Origin: Dugong dugon
Taxonomy: Eukaryota > Chordata > Mammalia > Sirenia > Dugongidae
Assembly: GCA_030035585.1 (NCBI GenBank)
Contig: CM057469.1
Coordinates: 15,990,501 to 16,054,500, forward strand
Direction of reading: 5' to 3'
DNA length: 64,000 nt
Below are positions 35,313-48,393 of the stretch, in pieces. The position numbers were made by a program, and so were the translations under genes. The notes below the pieces were generated by a model that had not been told where the DNA came from, ran no database searches, and saw only the letters and a list, made by a program, of their open reading frames with translations. Numbering within the stretch: the stretch's first letter is position 1; every line of letters starts with the position of its first letter.

Positions 35313-36751
35313 TTGGAGGTGGAGTCAAGACTGGGGCAAAGGCACCGTACTGGAGTGCCAACAGCCCCAGCTCTAGCCCTCACACCCTTCTTCACTGCTC
35401 AGTCTGTCCGGGTATAGGAACAGGGAGCAGAATGTGTGATGTGGCCCCCCCTGTGCCCATCATGGCACCCGTGTGAGCTTGCCATGCCCGTGTCTGAGGG
35501 AAACATGCCCACCCACAGGCCTCTGCTGAGGAAGCAGCTGTGCTGGGCTGCTCCTGGAGCTGGAGTGATGTTCTGGGGGCATGATTCCCCTGCCCCAGTC
35601 CCAAGGCTGGCCCAGGACTGGGTTCCTGGCCCACAATTGGCCAATCCCCAGCCAGCCAGCGGCCCATGAGGTGCTGGAATGGGAAGCCCTGCCAAACAGA
35701 GTGGTGGCCGTTAGCAAGCCACAGAGGCCCTCTCCCACAGTGATGTAAACAGTAATTACTGCAACAGTCTCTTGGAGGAGACATGTTAATGAGATTGCAC
35801 TTTCATGGTTGAGGAGCAACAACATATCCTAGGAGCCTCAGAGACTCAGATACTTCCAGTCCTCACTCACTTCCCAGTTTCTGTAAGGCATGTCTGTGGT
35901 CGTGTCTCCTCAAGTATCCCTGTGATAAACCTGGTGACCTGAGTGGTCAGGTGAGGTGAATGGCCCCTTGGGTTAGCGATGTCTCCGCCATCTTATGCTG
36001 AGCTCAGGGACCCCAGGATGGACCCTCACTCTGAGGGAGAGTTACCAGAGGAGGAGGAGGTCTGTGTTCAGAGCAGGAGCTGCAGCTGTCTCTCCAGTCA
36101 GAGGGTGGATATTTATATTTTCATCAAAAATAGCTGTGTTTTTAAAAAAAAAAAAAAAAACTCTAGAAAAGAAACTTTTCAAACTAAAGGTGTAGTTCGT
36201 GGAGGAAATAAGCACTTTCCAAACACATAGAAGCTATCCCCACCTCCTGAGGCTCCAGACCAGAAGGGGAGCCCCAGGAGTCAGAGATTGGAGGACTCAC
36301 CTCTGCTGTTGGCTTCTGGGGAAGCTTGAAACGCATCCAGAATCCTTTGAAAAAGCTGAGGTGATCACGCAGGATCTTATTACCAAGTTATCAGTGCTGT
36401 TGCTTTGAGGGTTCTTTCTGCCTATGTGACAGTGCCCCCGGAGTCTGGGCCTGCCCTCCCCTGAGTGGAAGGAAGCCCTCTTCACATTTCTTATCCAGAT
36501 CCTGCCCATCTCCCAGGCCCCGCCCAAGCACTGCATCCACCAGGGTGATCACCTGGTCTTGTCTGCTGTGCTCCCTATTGCCCTTCTCAGAGGACCAACC
36601 CCTCCCCACCTCAGCCCATGTGATTCTGGGGGAGGCAGTGGGCCTGGGACGCCAGCCAGGCCAACAGCAGTGTCCCCTCCCTGCGCTAACCTGGAATGAT
36701 CAGGATCTTCCCTCAGATTTTTCTAACTGAGGTTATGGGAAAGCTGTTTCC

Positions 36752-37166
36752 TCTTTTTTTTTTTTATTTGTGTATAGCTTTGTGTGTCTTTTAGGTGAAA
36801 GTTTACAGTGAAAATTAGTATATCGTTAAAAAATTTAGGCACAGATTGTTTTGTGACATTAGTTGCAATCCCAGCAATGTGTCAGCACTCTCCCCTTTTC
36901 CCTTTCCACCCCAGGTTCCCAGTGTCCATTCGTCCAGGTTTCCTGTCCCTCCCTGCCTTCTCATCTTTGCTTTTGGGCAAGTGCTACCCATCTGGTCTCG
37001 TACACTTGATTGAACTAAGAAGCATGTTCCTCACATGTGTTGTCTGTTTTATAGGCCTGTCCAATCTTTGGCTGAAAGGACTTCTGGAGTGGTTTCAGTT
37101 CCGAGTTAGCAGGGTGTTTGGGAGCCATAGTCTATTTCCCCTTCTTGGTTATGAGACTGTAGTTAG
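36752..37166 (-). mobile_element. L1 3' end, 5'-truncated
   Basis: A T-run at 36753-36765 (the tail), then a block alignable with the L1 3' UTR copies at 45319 and 8219 (GTGAAAGTTTACAGTGAAAA, CCCAGTGTCCATTCGTCC, GAACTAAGAAGCATG). Only the 3' UTR is present. Confidence 0.85.
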
Positions 37167-37564
37167 TAAGCCTGAAGCTACCTCTGGTCAGAGTTGCTAC
37201 CTCATGAAGACATGACCATGAAAGTAAGATGCCAACAGGCAGAGAAGAACAGATATGAGACATGCAGAGAGAATGTCTTATTCTGTCATCCCCAAGGCCA
37301 GGACTATTCCTGCCTACCCCACATGCATGAACCATTGGGCTCCTCTCCTTCCCTTCCTCTTCCTCACCTTCCTCTGCATAAACTAGTTCAAGCTGAGTTT
37401 CTCTCACTGGTAACAGTAACAATAAAAATCCTAGCTAAATAAGCTAAATACTTTCTAAAGCCTCCCCTGACTCATTCCATCTTCACTGTTCTTCCTGCCT
37501 AAGACTAACTGCACCATCTACTGAGCTGAGCTTCTACAATGCGCCAGATACAGACCAAATCTTC

Positions 37565-37607
37565 TCATACACACATAAACACACACGCATACACGCACAC
37601 ACACCAG
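37565..37607. repeat. Imperfect CA microsatellite
   Basis: CACACA runs broken by T and G, about 40 bp. Confidence 0.85.
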
Positions 37608-38026
37608 GCCTGAGCACATGGGTGGTCATTTTCAATGCGTGACAGGTGATGGATTTGGCACTTACATGTTGCAATTTTTCATCTCCTCCAGCCCCATCTT
37701 CCTACCTTCCCACTCCACCTGTCCCCTCCTGCCTCAAATGGAGAACAGTATTTAGAAGAAAAAATTGTGGATGTATAAATGCACAATAATTTAAATTAAA
37801 AGTCTTCCTTAATATAAAAATTTCCAGAAGAGTTGAGCAATCATGCACAAGCCTTTTTTGTTTTTCATCAGCTTGATTGTGAGTGTAGATATACCCAGGT
37901 GGTGAATACTGCCACACTCTCACAAAAGCTAGGGTGGTGATGCATGGATTTTATTACCCAAGCGTCCCACATGCTAGGACTTCTCTGGCATTTGGGGAGG
38001 TACCTTGGGAATATTTGGTGTTGTTA

Positions 38027-38317
38027 ATTAGTTAACGTTGTTAACTGCCATTGAGTTGGCCCCCAAACTCATGGCAACACTACGCACAATGGAACGAAAC
38101 TCTGCCCAGTCCTGCACCATCGCCATGATCAGCTGGAGATCAGACCCTTGTTGACCCCACAGGTAGTAAATCATCAGGACTTCCTTCCTAGTCCATCTTA
38201 GTCTGGAAGCTTTGACAGACAGATGGGTGGTGGCTGTGCATGAGGGACATTGGCCAGGAATTGAACCTGGGTCTCCCACATGGAAGTCAAGTATTCTACC
38301 ACTGATCCACGAATGCC
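38027..38317 (-). mobile_element. Type C SINE with a tRNA-Gly-derived head
   Basis: On the minus strand the copy starts GGCATTCGTGGATCAGTGG, with a B box GGTTCAATTCC, and continues into the same body as the copy at 33990. Its tail end shows TTGTTAACTGCCATTGAG. Confidence 0.9.
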
Positions 38318-39639
38318 TAGTTGGTTAATGAGGGGGCCAGTGAAGGAATAACAAGGCTGAGCAGAAGCCCCATCACCTGGGTCTAAGTGTTTTCTTTCTG
38401 AATTTCTATAAAAATTGAACAGCTTCCCAGAGGCTAGCATTCTGAACTCTTTGGGAGTTCTGTGTTTCTGGATCCTCAGCCAGTGTCCTGCCCTCCAGCC
38501 CAGCTAAACTCTCCACAAAGCAAGGCCCCTGGCCCACAACATTTTACAGGGAAAGTCATGTTTCTTGGACATGAAACTCTCCACCCAAACTCTCCTCCAA
38601 ATAACTCTAGTTCTGTAATGTTTTTGTCTCCCTCATGCCAACCATGGCCTTGTTCCAGGGAAAGTTAATTGCATGGAAAAGATAAAATTAAAAGCAGCAA
38701 GTCGTTAATTGATATGAAGCACACCTGCATGTTGGCTCCCTCCCCCACCCCCACCTCCCACCTTCTACCCCGTGGAAAATATTAAATGCAAAGAATCCTC
38801 TCTATACCTAATATAGAAATAGAGTTTGTTTCCATTGGCTTCTTGCCCATCTGAAGTGTTGGTTACTTAATCATGCAAATAAACACAGGCCAACAGACCT
38901 GGGGACTCCAAGAATTTCACTTGGACATGAAAGAAGCTACACTCAAAGAGAGCAACCATTTGGAAGAAGATGAACAGCCAAGCCTCGGGGGTGGTGGAAC
39001 TTTGGTGGCCTGATAAGGATTTCCAAAGTGTCTTGAGATTTCAGTGAAAGCAACTAAGTTATAGGCTTTGTTCTCTCGTTATGAGACCCAAGAGGTATTA
39101 TCCAGTGCAGCCATATGGCACCCCAGAGTCCTGGGACCTCAGGTCATTCGGGGTGAGCCAACACTGCAGAGGTGCGGAATGCTGTGGGTGTTGGAGGTGG
39201 CCATGTAAGAAGAAATCACTGAAGATTGCTGACCCCAGTTGCTGCCTTGGCCTCAAGGTCCCAGGCTGCAGAAGGTTTTCCCAGGACCTGAAGCATGAGA
39301 ATTAGACTGGTCTGCCCCATGGAGGCTGTGTACACTGAGTGTAGATTTGAAGTCAAGACTAAAATTCTCTCCCCTACTGACAGTGGTCTGGTTTGGTGTG
39401 ATGGAGAAGGTCAAGGCCATCCAGCTCAAACCTCGCTTTCCCAGAGAGCCTACCCAGATTCACCTCCTGCCAACTAGTCACGCCATGATTCCCTGTCCCC
39501 TCAGGACCCAGGCAGCCCTTCTAGTTTTGCAGGATTTGACACAATAAACTTGAGCTTTTAATTTTATCTTTTTCACTGTAAGAGTTATGCATATTCATTA
39601 AAACATTTTGTAAAATATACAAAAGCATGTTTGTTGATT

Positions 39640-40080
39640 GAAAATTGCTATGTAAATGCTAAGTAGCTCTTCTGCGGAATCATCAGACTCTCAGTTGGGA
39701 GAGCCCTTGGAGGTCATCATGCCCTGCCTTCCACATTTTCAGTGAATCTCCTCTATGGTCTTCCACTTCAGTGATCGTGACACTTCCACGTAATTCCTCC
39801 AGTGACAAGGGACTCACTACTTTATTCCTCTGTGGAACAGAAATAATTGTTAGAGATATACTGAGTCATAACCGATTTCCATGTAACTTTCACCCACTGG
39901 TTCCAGTGATTCTGTCTAGAACTAAAAAATGAGAATAGAGATGAGGGTTGCAGTAAGTCTGCTCCCTCTTCCACAAGAAAACCAGCCCCTCAAATATCTG
40001 AAGGTGCCTCTCTTGCTTTCTAGCTCTCCTTCTATCTGTAAAGTAAATACCTCCAGTCCTTTCGGCTTTTATTCATCTGA
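39640..40080. repeat. Possible ancient LINE remnant
   Basis: The stretch with GAGCCCTTGGAGGTCATC, CTGCTCCCTCTTCCACA and CCCTCAAATATCTGAAGG recalls old CR1/L3-type mammalian repeats. Diverged; family and orientation are guesses. Confidence 0.35.
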
Positions 40081-40118
40081 CTGGGTCCCAGAAATGCCCT
40101 TGTTCTGTTATCCCAGTC

Positions 40119-40212
40119 CATACGTGCGTGTGTGTATATGTGTGTACAGTATATGTGTGTGTATATATGCTCTGTGTGTGTGTGTATTTGTGTGTGTGTG
40201 TGTGTGTGTGTG
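40119..40212. repeat. GT/TA microsatellite
   Basis: Runs of (TG)n broken by TATA and CTC, ending in an uninterrupted (GT)n of about 20 bp. Probably length-variable. Confidence 0.9.
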
Positions 40213-40782
40213 GTGCCTCACCAACTAGATTGCATGTTCCAGTGCCCCACTACAGGCCATGCCTGCCTTGCTGGTTAGGAAACAGCCAGGGTCGCTATAG
40301 CTCTGTCTTTGCAATGGCCACATCGCTGCCCAGTGCAGATCTAGAAACACCCATGAAATGAATCAGTGCTCAGCCTCCATCCTGAGTAATCACAACCCAA
40401 TTTCAAACTAAACCAGGTGCAGGCCTAAGGCCACATCCTCACCCCTCTCCCAGAAAGATGGAAAGTTGACAGTGGGCCTAAACCAACCCACATTCTTTCC
40501 TAAAATCATTCAGCCTTTCAGTCCCTGCCACCGTCAGCTTCTTCGATGCTTTGTTCTCTCCTGAACCAGCTGAGAGCCCCACCCTCTTCCATAGCTGCTC
40601 ATTTGCCTGACAGAGGCAGGGTGGACAATGAATGAAGGGTGGAGCAGGAGCAGGGACGTCAACTGCTGGTGAAGGGGAAGCTGGAAACTGAGAGCGGAAG
40701 AAGGGAGGAGGGAGAAACAAGTTTAAAACAAGGAAAGGGGTGATGTCAGCAAAATGGCAGAGTAGGCAGCTCCATCACCTAC

Positions 40783-40978
40783 AGGAGTCCCTGGGCAATG
40801 CAAATGGTTTAGCGCTTGGCTACTAACCGAAAGGTTGGTTGTTCAGATCCACCCAGATTCACCTTGGGAGAAAGGCCTGGTGATCTACTTCTGTAAGGTC
40901 ACAACCTTGAAAACCCTATGGAGCATAGTTTTGTTCCCATGGCAAAACAAAACTGTGTTCCCATGGCAACTGGTACTG
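40783..40978 (+). mobile_element. AfroSINE, type B
   Basis: Copy from GGAGTCCCTGGGCAATGC to GGCAACTGGTACTGG. The end contains a small local duplication (GTTCCCATGGCAA twice). Confidence 0.9.
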
Positions 40979-41232
40979 GTCCCCCTACAGAAACATCAAA
41001 AAACAAGCAGAAACTGTCAGAACCAACTGTGTCAGAATTCTGGAAAGCAGTCAAAGTTTACAGTGGCCAAAAGCTGAATCAAGAAAAAGACAACTGAAAA
41101 GCAGTAGGAAAGCTTTGTGGCGCCTTTACTTGCCCTTGTCCCAACCCTCCCCTTCCCCCGCACCACACTGCTACAGTCTTGAAGCCCATGTTCCCAGTGT
41201 GGGACCTCAGTCCCTGGTTCCAGACAGAGCAG

Positions 41233-41400
41233 AAAACCAAAAAAACCAAACTCATTGCCACTGAGTTGATTCCAACTCATAGTGACCCTATAGGATAGAG
41301 CAGAACTGCACCATAGGGTTTCCAAGGAGTGGCTGGTGGGTTCAAACTGCCAACATTTTAGTTAGCAGACAAGCACTTAACCACTGTGCCGCCAGGGCTC
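41233..41400 (-). mobile_element. AfroSINE, type A, with clear target duplication
   Basis: Minus-strand copy flanked by a perfect 12-bp duplication CAGACAGAGCAG (41221-41232 and 41401-41412). Low divergence and intact ends mark it as a fairly recent insertion. Confidence 0.95.
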
Positions 41401-42095
41401 CAGACAGAGCAGTGCGTTCCTACTGTAACCTGTCTGCGGGGTCCCTGAAACATCGACACAAGACTTTTGTCTCTATTTCACCAAACTTGGAAGTCCCTCA
41501 GGCCGGAAGATCAGCAAGCATTGCTCAGAAACATTGCAGGGCTAACTAACATTCTGCAGCCACCTGGGGCCAAAGATTATGGTTGAAACACACAATGGGC
41601 TGACTAAAGGCAGGGAGGAAATGCTGGGGGGAGTTTCTTTGGAAAATTTAGGATATTCAAGAGCACCAGCATATATGGGGAAATTTAGAAAGTCACACAC
41701 ATACCCCGGGCAAGACACATGCTCAGAAAAGACTTGAGAAGGCCCTAAGCTTTCACCTCAGGCGCATCCCAAGGCTCAGTGCAAGGCTGGCTAAGTGTTG
41801 AAAGAGGTCCTGGCACACAGCCCATCTGACAAGCCTAGGAAAGGTTTGTTTTCCCCTTTCTGTTTATTTCTTTCTTTCTTTCTAGGTCCTGGTGTTTAAG
41901 GAAATCTCTCCCAAAACACTAGCTGGACACAAGCTAGTGAATAGTGGTGATGGTAACACTACATGGTAAAAGTAATTAACGTCACTTCCAGCATCATGGC
42001 AACACTCAAACCACCACAGTATGACAAATTGACAGACAGGCAGTGGGATTTTTAAAATAACAGCATCAAATTTCATTTCATACACACCACTGCCA

Positions 42096-42266
42096 AACCC
42101 AAACCAAATCCACTGCCATCAAGTCAGTTCCGACTCATAGCGACCCCATAGGGTTTCCAAGGCTGTAAATCTCTACTGACGCAGACTGCCATATCTTCCT
42201 CCCATGGAGCCACTGGTGGTTTTGAACCCCAGTCAAGCACTTTAACCACTGTGCCACCAGGCTTCC
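42096..42266 (-). mobile_element. AfroSINE, type A
   Basis: Minus-strand copy with an internal loss of part of the CTGTCCTATAGG segment; head at ACTGTGCCACCAGGCTTCC. Confidence 0.9.
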
Positions 42267-43359
42267 TTTTTGCCCAGAGAATCCTTCAAAATTGCAACTG
42301 GAGCCTTGAATTTTTTTTCAGTTCTTTCAGATTGAGGAATGCAGAGTGTTTTCTCCCCTTTTGGTTTCTATCTCCAGGTCTTTGTACATGTCACGATTAC
42401 TTTGTCTTCTCCAGCCGCCCTTCGAAATCTTCTGTTCATCTCTTTTACTTCCACAGTTTGACAGACATGGATGGTTCAACTATTTACCAGTATAGAAATC
42501 ACTGACGTGAGTATTCTCATCCATAACTCTTTGACTGCAGTTCTGTTTACTTCCTTAGGGTAAATTTCTAGGTTTTGTCAAGCTGCCCTCCTACCAGCAT
42601 TGTGTGAAGGTGTGCAGAGTAGATTCTGGAAGACTGAGCAGGGCTGGTATGTGTGTGCAGCCTCCGCACTGGGGAACAGCATAGGACTGATGGCCTGTCC
42701 TCTAGCAGCACACGCCAGCAGCGAGGTGGCCTCGTTAGCCTTTAAGTGAGGAACTGGAGAGAGCCTCGTGTCCACCCGTGCATCTCAGCACATTTCAGTC
42801 CCACGGCATCAGGAGGGCCAGGGTGAAAGGAGGCGTCCCAGGCTGGCTGTAGTCCTGGTCCATCCCTTCGGGTGGCTGTCCTGTCTCTCTCCAACTGCTT
42901 CCTGAGTCCAATGGGACACTGTCCTGTTCTTGCTGTTACTTAGGGCAGCTGTACCATTAGAATAAGGGGCAGACGCACTCATGTGGGGTGAGAGGGCCAT
43001 GCTCGAGGCTTCCAGATGCCATCACTATCCAGGCACAACCAGCACTCACTGTGAGCCTGCATCTTACGAAGCCCTCCATCTCCAAGGTCTCCAATAGACA
43101 TCTAAGTGCAAGCAATGGAAACTTCCCACAGCCTACACTCCTGGACCCTCTGAAGCTGTTGAAACTCCTTTCCAAGCCAGGCCCTCCTCCTCACTCTCCC
43201 TTCTGCGTTCCTCTTTCTCCACTTGTCCCTTAATTCTGGTGTGCTCCGAAGCTCCATCCTTGGCTCAGTCCTTCCCTTCTGCTTCCCCCTGGGCAAGCCT
43301 CCAGCTCCGTTTCCGTGACTCCCCAAGAGTTTTATCTGCCCAGGCCTTGCTCTGGAACT

Positions 43360-44060
43360 CCAGGCCCACATGTCCCGGTTTCCTTGGAGTTTCCATCTAG
43401 ATGTCTCCAAAGCACCTCTAACTCCACATGTCCAAACTAAGCCCACTGTCTTCCCCCATCAGCCACCCCTAATCCTGCTCCCCTCCCATGTCTCTCCCCT
43501 TGGGGACACTTCATGGAGGCAGTGTAACAACAAGTATCAATAGCTTTAATAAGGCGCATGCTCTCCGATCAACAATCTCACTTCTAGAAACTTATCCTAA
43601 GGAAATAACCAGCGCCAGTCCGAGGCACGGCAGAGCGTCCTCAGCCCACCCCTCCTGCGGGCGTCCACTCTACCTCTGGAACACCTCTCCAGCCCAGCAG
43701 ACTCAACCCCATTTCGGGACCCCATACTTTCCCTCTAGCTTGGCATAACCACCTCCTAAGCAGTCTCCTCACTTGTCTACCCTGGTCTCAGTACAGGTAG
43801 CCAGAGCAACCCCACCACGTGCAAAGGTGATCTCCTCATGTCCCAGCTTAAGGACCTCCGAAGATAGCCCTTATCAAGGGGAGAAGTCAAATGCCTGCCC
43901 TCAGCTCACCAGGCCCTTTGTGATCTGGCCCCGCCCACCTCTCCAGCCTCAACCCCAGCGCTGGCTAACACAGCCTCTCTGCTCCTGCCACACAGGGTGA
44001 CTCCAGACACAGCACCCTCTCCTATGTGGCTTTGCTGTTCTATTCCTGCCACCCTCCAAA
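43360..44060. repeat. Probable L2-type LINE remnant
   Basis: The blocks ACATGTCCAAACTAAGCCCAC, CCCTTTGTGATCTGGCCCC and CCACCTCTCCAGCCTC are typical of L2-derived sequence. A short piece at 43560-43610 (AACTTATCCTAAGGAAATAA) looks like a different old LINE inserted in it. Confidence 0.5.
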
Positions 44061-44077
44061 CCCTCTGAATAATTTAT

Positions 44078-44283
44078 AAAACCAGCCGCTGTTGAATCAA
44101 TTTCGACTCATGGCGACCCCGTGTGTGTCAGGGTAGAACTGTGCTCCATAGGGTTTTCAATGGCTGATTTTTCAGAAGCAGATCACCAGGGCTTTCTTCC
44201 AAGGCACCTCTGGGTGGACTCAAACCTCCAATCTTTTGGTTAGCAGTCAAGATTTTTAACCATTTGCACTACCTGGGGACTCC
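44078..44283 (-). mobile_element. AfroSINE, type B
   Basis: Minus-strand copy from AAACCAGCCGCTGTTGAATC to GCACTACCTGGGGACTCC. Confidence 0.93.
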
Positions 44284-44504
44284 AGATAATTATACTCAGC
44301 CTGTAAACTGACTTCGGTTGGCACTTTCTCTGGGAAGCCTCTCTCAAGTGACCTTCTTGTCCCTTCTCATAGGTCAGGCGCTTCCTCTCTGCCCCACGGA
44401 ACCCCATGCTTACCTCAACACAGCACTCTTCATGCTGCATTGAAAGTGCCTGCCTACCACCATGCCAGACTGCAAGTCCCTTGAAGGTTAAGGCCGTACT
44501 TGTA

Positions 44505-44647
44505 CCCAGTTCAAATCCTGGCTTTGGTATTTACTAGTGGTGTGACCTTGGTCAAATTATTTAGCCTGATTTATACAACAGAGATTATAACACCAATAGT
44601 ACTAACCTACCTGGTTGTTGTGAAGATTAAAGACGGTAACATATGTA
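44505..44647 (+). repeat. MIR SINE, cut by a mariner element
   Basis: CAAATCCTGGCTTTGG, TGTGACCTTGGTCAAATTA and GTTGTTGTGAAGATTAAAG form a plus-strand MIR. It ends at a TA dinucleotide, where the mariner begins. Confidence 0.85.
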
Positions 44648-46869
44648 CAAGGATAAGTCAAAAAGTATTGCTACTAGGGTTCCAGTTCATCCATGCACCG
44701 GTTTATTCCAAACAAAATGTGTTGAAATGTGTCTCTGCGATCAGCAGACGGCTGCAGACCTGTTTTCTCAGTAATGAACTTGTCTTAGTCTCTACAGTGT
44801 CTCCCAAAAAAAAAAAAAGATATTTTTTGTGCCATGGAAAAAAAAGATTTTGAAGTCAGGGCTAGTATCAAATTTTTAACAAAACTCAAGTGGACATCTT
44901 CGCAAATCACTGAAGCTTTGCAACAAGTTTATGGGAATGCTGCCCCACACGAAACAACGGTTTTTAGATGGATCAAGTGTTTTAAGGAAGGTCAGGGAGA
45001 CCTCAAAGATTAACCAAGAGAGGGAATATCACTCAGAAGTTATGGCAACTATTTTTAGGGATTCCAAAGGGTAATCTTGATAGGTTTTCTCAAAGGACAC
45101 AGGACGATCATGGGGATTTATTATGAAGAAGTTTTAAGAAAATTGAAAACTGCATTGGTGAGAAAAAAGCCAGGAAATTTGCACCGAGGAATTTTTTTCC
45201 ATCACAACAATGCACGTGCTTATTCTTTGAGGGTAGCAAGGGCTGTCCTACAAGAATTTCACTGGGAAACCTTACCCCATCCACTCTACAGCCCTAATCT
45301 TACCCCTTCACACTTCTGTTTTTTTTTTTTTTTAATTGTTGTGCTTTACGTGAAAGCTTACAATTCAAGTTAGTCTCTCATACAAAAATTTATATATACA
45401 TTGTTATGTGACACTTGTTGCTCTCCCTGTTCTGTGACTGCACCCTCCTGCTTTCCACCTCAGATTTCCCGTGTCCGTTCAACCAGCTCCTAACCCTCTC
45501 TGCCTTCTCATCTCGCCTCAGGACAGGAGCTGCCCATTTAGCCTCATGTATCTACTTGAGCTAAGAAGCACACTCTTCATGAGTATCATTTTATGTCCCA
45601 GAGTCCAGTCCAATCTTTGTCTGAAGAGTTGACTTTGGGCATGGTTTTAGTTTTGTGCTAACAGAGAGTCCGGGGGCCATGTCTTCCGGGGTCCCTCCAG
45701 TCTCAATCAAACCACTAAGTCTGGTCTTTTTACTAGAATTTGAGTTCTGCACCCCACTTTTCTCCTGCTCCATCAGGGACTGTCTGTTGTGTCCCATGTC
45801 AGGGCAGTCATTGGTGGTAGCTGGGCACCATCTAGTTCTTCTGGTCTCAGGCTGATGAAGTCTCTGGTTTATGTGGCCCTTTCTGTCTCTTGGGCTAATA
45901 CTTTCCTAATGTCTTTGGTGTTCTTCATTCTCCTTTACTCCAGGTGGGTTGGGACCAATTGATGCATCTTAGATAGTCACTTGCTAGCTTTTAAGACCCC
46001 AGACACTACTCACCGAAGTGGGATACAGAACATTTTCTCAATAAACTTTGTTATGCCAAGTGTCCTGGATGTCCCCTGAAACCATGGTCCCCAGACCCCT
46101 GCCCCTGTTACTCTGTCTCTCAAAGTGTTTGGTTGTATTCAGGAAACTTCTTAGCCTGGGTTTAGTCCAGTTGTGCTGACTTCCCCTGTAGTGTGTGCTG
46201 TCCTTCCCTTCACCTAAGATAATTCTTGTCTATTATCTAGCTAGTGAATACCCCTCTCCCTCCCTCCCCACCCTCGTAACCATGAAAGAATGTTTTCTTC
46301 TGTGTTTAAACCTTTTCTTGAGTTCTTATAATAGTGGTCTTATACAATAATTGTCCTTTTGTGACTGACGAAATTCACTTAGTATAATGCCTTCCAGATT
46401 CCTTCATGTTATGTTTCACAGATTCATCGCTGTTCTTTATTGTTGTGTAGTATTCCACTGTGTGAATATACTATAATTTGTTTATCCATTTGTCTGTTGA
46501 TGGGCACCTAGGTTGTTTCCATCTTTTTGCTATTGTGAACAGTGCTGCAATGAACATAGGTGTGCATGTATCTATTCATGTGATGGCTCTTATTTCTCTA
46601 GAATATATTCCAAGAAGTTCTTTTCGTTCCCAAAACTCGAAGAACATTTAAAAAGAACACAACTTGAGTTCCTCAAGGATGCCAAAACCGTCGTTTTGAC
46701 GTAGTGTAAATCAAAGAGCACAGAATTCTTTCTGGAAGGGTTAGAGAGATGGAAACACCGCCTTCAGAAGTATATAGATCTAGATGGAGGATATGTCAAG
46801 AAACAATAGCTTCACATTTTGATATTTTTGTTTAATAAAAGTTTCTATGATTTTCTACATTTTAACTTA
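44648..46869 (+). pseudogene. Dead mariner transposon, split by an L1
   Basis: Plus-strand Tc1/mariner transposase remnant in two parts, 44648-45318 and 46620-46869. The N-terminal helix-turn-helix part reads TEALQQVYGNAAPHETTVFR, then stops and frameshifts follow. The catalytic region reads GIFFHHNNARAYSLRVARAV and HPLYSPNLTPSHF. The family carries the triad D,D34D; here the HxDNA aspartate is N and the SPDLAPSD aspartates are N and H, so the enzyme is dead. After the L1 the frame resumes with FPKLEEHLKRTQLEFLKDAK. A TA precedes the left end; the right end is not sharply defined. Confidence 0.88.
45319..46619 (-). mobile_element. L1 3' end inserted in the mariner
   Basis: This is 1.3 kb of minus-strand L1. 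It starts with the T-run of its poly(A) tail at 45319, runs through the 3' UTR and reaches the L1 sequence GTGAACAGTGCTGCAATGAACATAGG near 46537. It is 5'-truncated. The flanking duplication is short or eroded and I could not fix it. Confidence 0.92.
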
Positions 46870-48393
46870 AGGGCTCACATCAGGATCTGGCTGTTGGTTG
46901 GTTCCTTCATCGTGGTGTCTGTCCCTGTCAGGCTAGGCTGGGAGGAGCCATGAAAGAAAGGAATTTTCTCTTCCCCAGGGCATTTCTGGAGGACAGGAGA
47001 GGAGGCTTACTGAGTAATGGGCCTTCCAGACCCATAAATTAAATGTACTCTCCAGCCCATCTTCCTTTTCTTTGAGTACCTTGTAATGCACCTGATAGTC
47101 CAAAAGGGGGCAGCCTCCATTGGTGGGGGCCTCGCTATTTCAGCAGCCTCTGTAGATGGCAGTTCTTCATTCCACTACCCCATGTGGTCTCAGAAAGCAT
47201 GACTAAAATTGGGCATTTTTCTCATTGAAATAAAGCAGGGATGCTGTCGACAGCAAATTGTCTCAGTAAGATACTGTTTGTCCATAATTTGCAGAAACTA
47301 TTTTTAAAATAACCCAAACACGTGTTGCGGCACTGACAACCACAGAAATTAGCATTGCACTTGTTTTTTCCCTCAAAACTGCTTTATTCATTCACAAGTC
47401 CAGAAAGGTACAGGAGGGACAGTGGAGTTGGAGAACAGCCCCGTGATGTTAGCAACAGGAAAAGCACTCCTGCCTTTTCTATTATTGTTAATATCATATC
47501 AACAAGTGATTCTCTTGTAAAAATTTAAGTGCGAACCCTGCCATCTTGCTCTAAAGTATGAGATTCTGCTTCTCACCCCTCGTTTTTCAGTCTCTTTCTC
47601 ACTTCTCGGTTGAATTTGTCACCTCAGGCCTGTCCATGGTGCACTAAATGCCAGGGGCAAGGCCACAGATGTCACAGCAAAAAAGTGAGGAAAATGAATG
47701 GTAAGCGCGTTGTTTCTGGAGTTTGCGAGAACCAGGATGAATTTTCTGCCTCTGCGTGGAAGGGCAGGTGAGCCAGCCCAGAAGTTAGCGAGCAAACACA
47801 GTTCTCACAACCAGTCTGTTGTGGGAGCAACAGCAACTCTGAGTGTGTGTGTGTCTCAGGCTCTGAGGGAAGAGAGGGGCTGGGGTGTCTGGGCACGGAG
47901 GCTGCACCTCCCCGGATGTCACACAGAGCCCAGAACAAGAAGCGTGTGGTTGGAGGGCTCCTAATCCAGGGTCCCTCCACCCAACCTCCTCCAGGCCAGC
48001 TGGAGATCAGGTCCTGCCTTGGGAGCCTGGAGCCAAGGCCCAGGAGGGATCTGCAGCTGAGTCCCCACCCCCTGGTGGAGGCCAACCTGCGAACAAACTC
48101 CCAGGGCCTGGCTAAGCCCGCAGGTTTATAGTCACCAAGCCAAAATCAGGCTTCGAGGCCTGACAACAGGCAGAATTCTGTTGTGATGCAGGGTGCTGCC
48201 ACAAACCCTGCTGCCCAGGAGACTCCCTGCACTGCTGAGGTCTACAGGTGTGAGTCATGGAAAGATCTTGAGCTTTGGTTCAAAGCCTGGTCTGTCGCTT
48301 ACCAACTGTGTGATCTTAGATAAGTTACTCAACCTCTCTATGTCTCTGTTTTCTTACCTATAAAATGAAGCTAACAGAGCTTATCTCACAGAG

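Noticed and set aside
35392-35784. Overlapping minus-strand open frames of 98-130 codons
   Set aside because: Three frames overlap on the same strand and a fourth on the other strand, typical of GC-rich non-coding DNA; no recognisable protein.
45077-45373. A 98-codon plus-strand open frame as a gene
   Set aside because: It is an undamaged stretch of the dead mariner transposase that runs into the L1 tail; recorded as part of that pseudogene.
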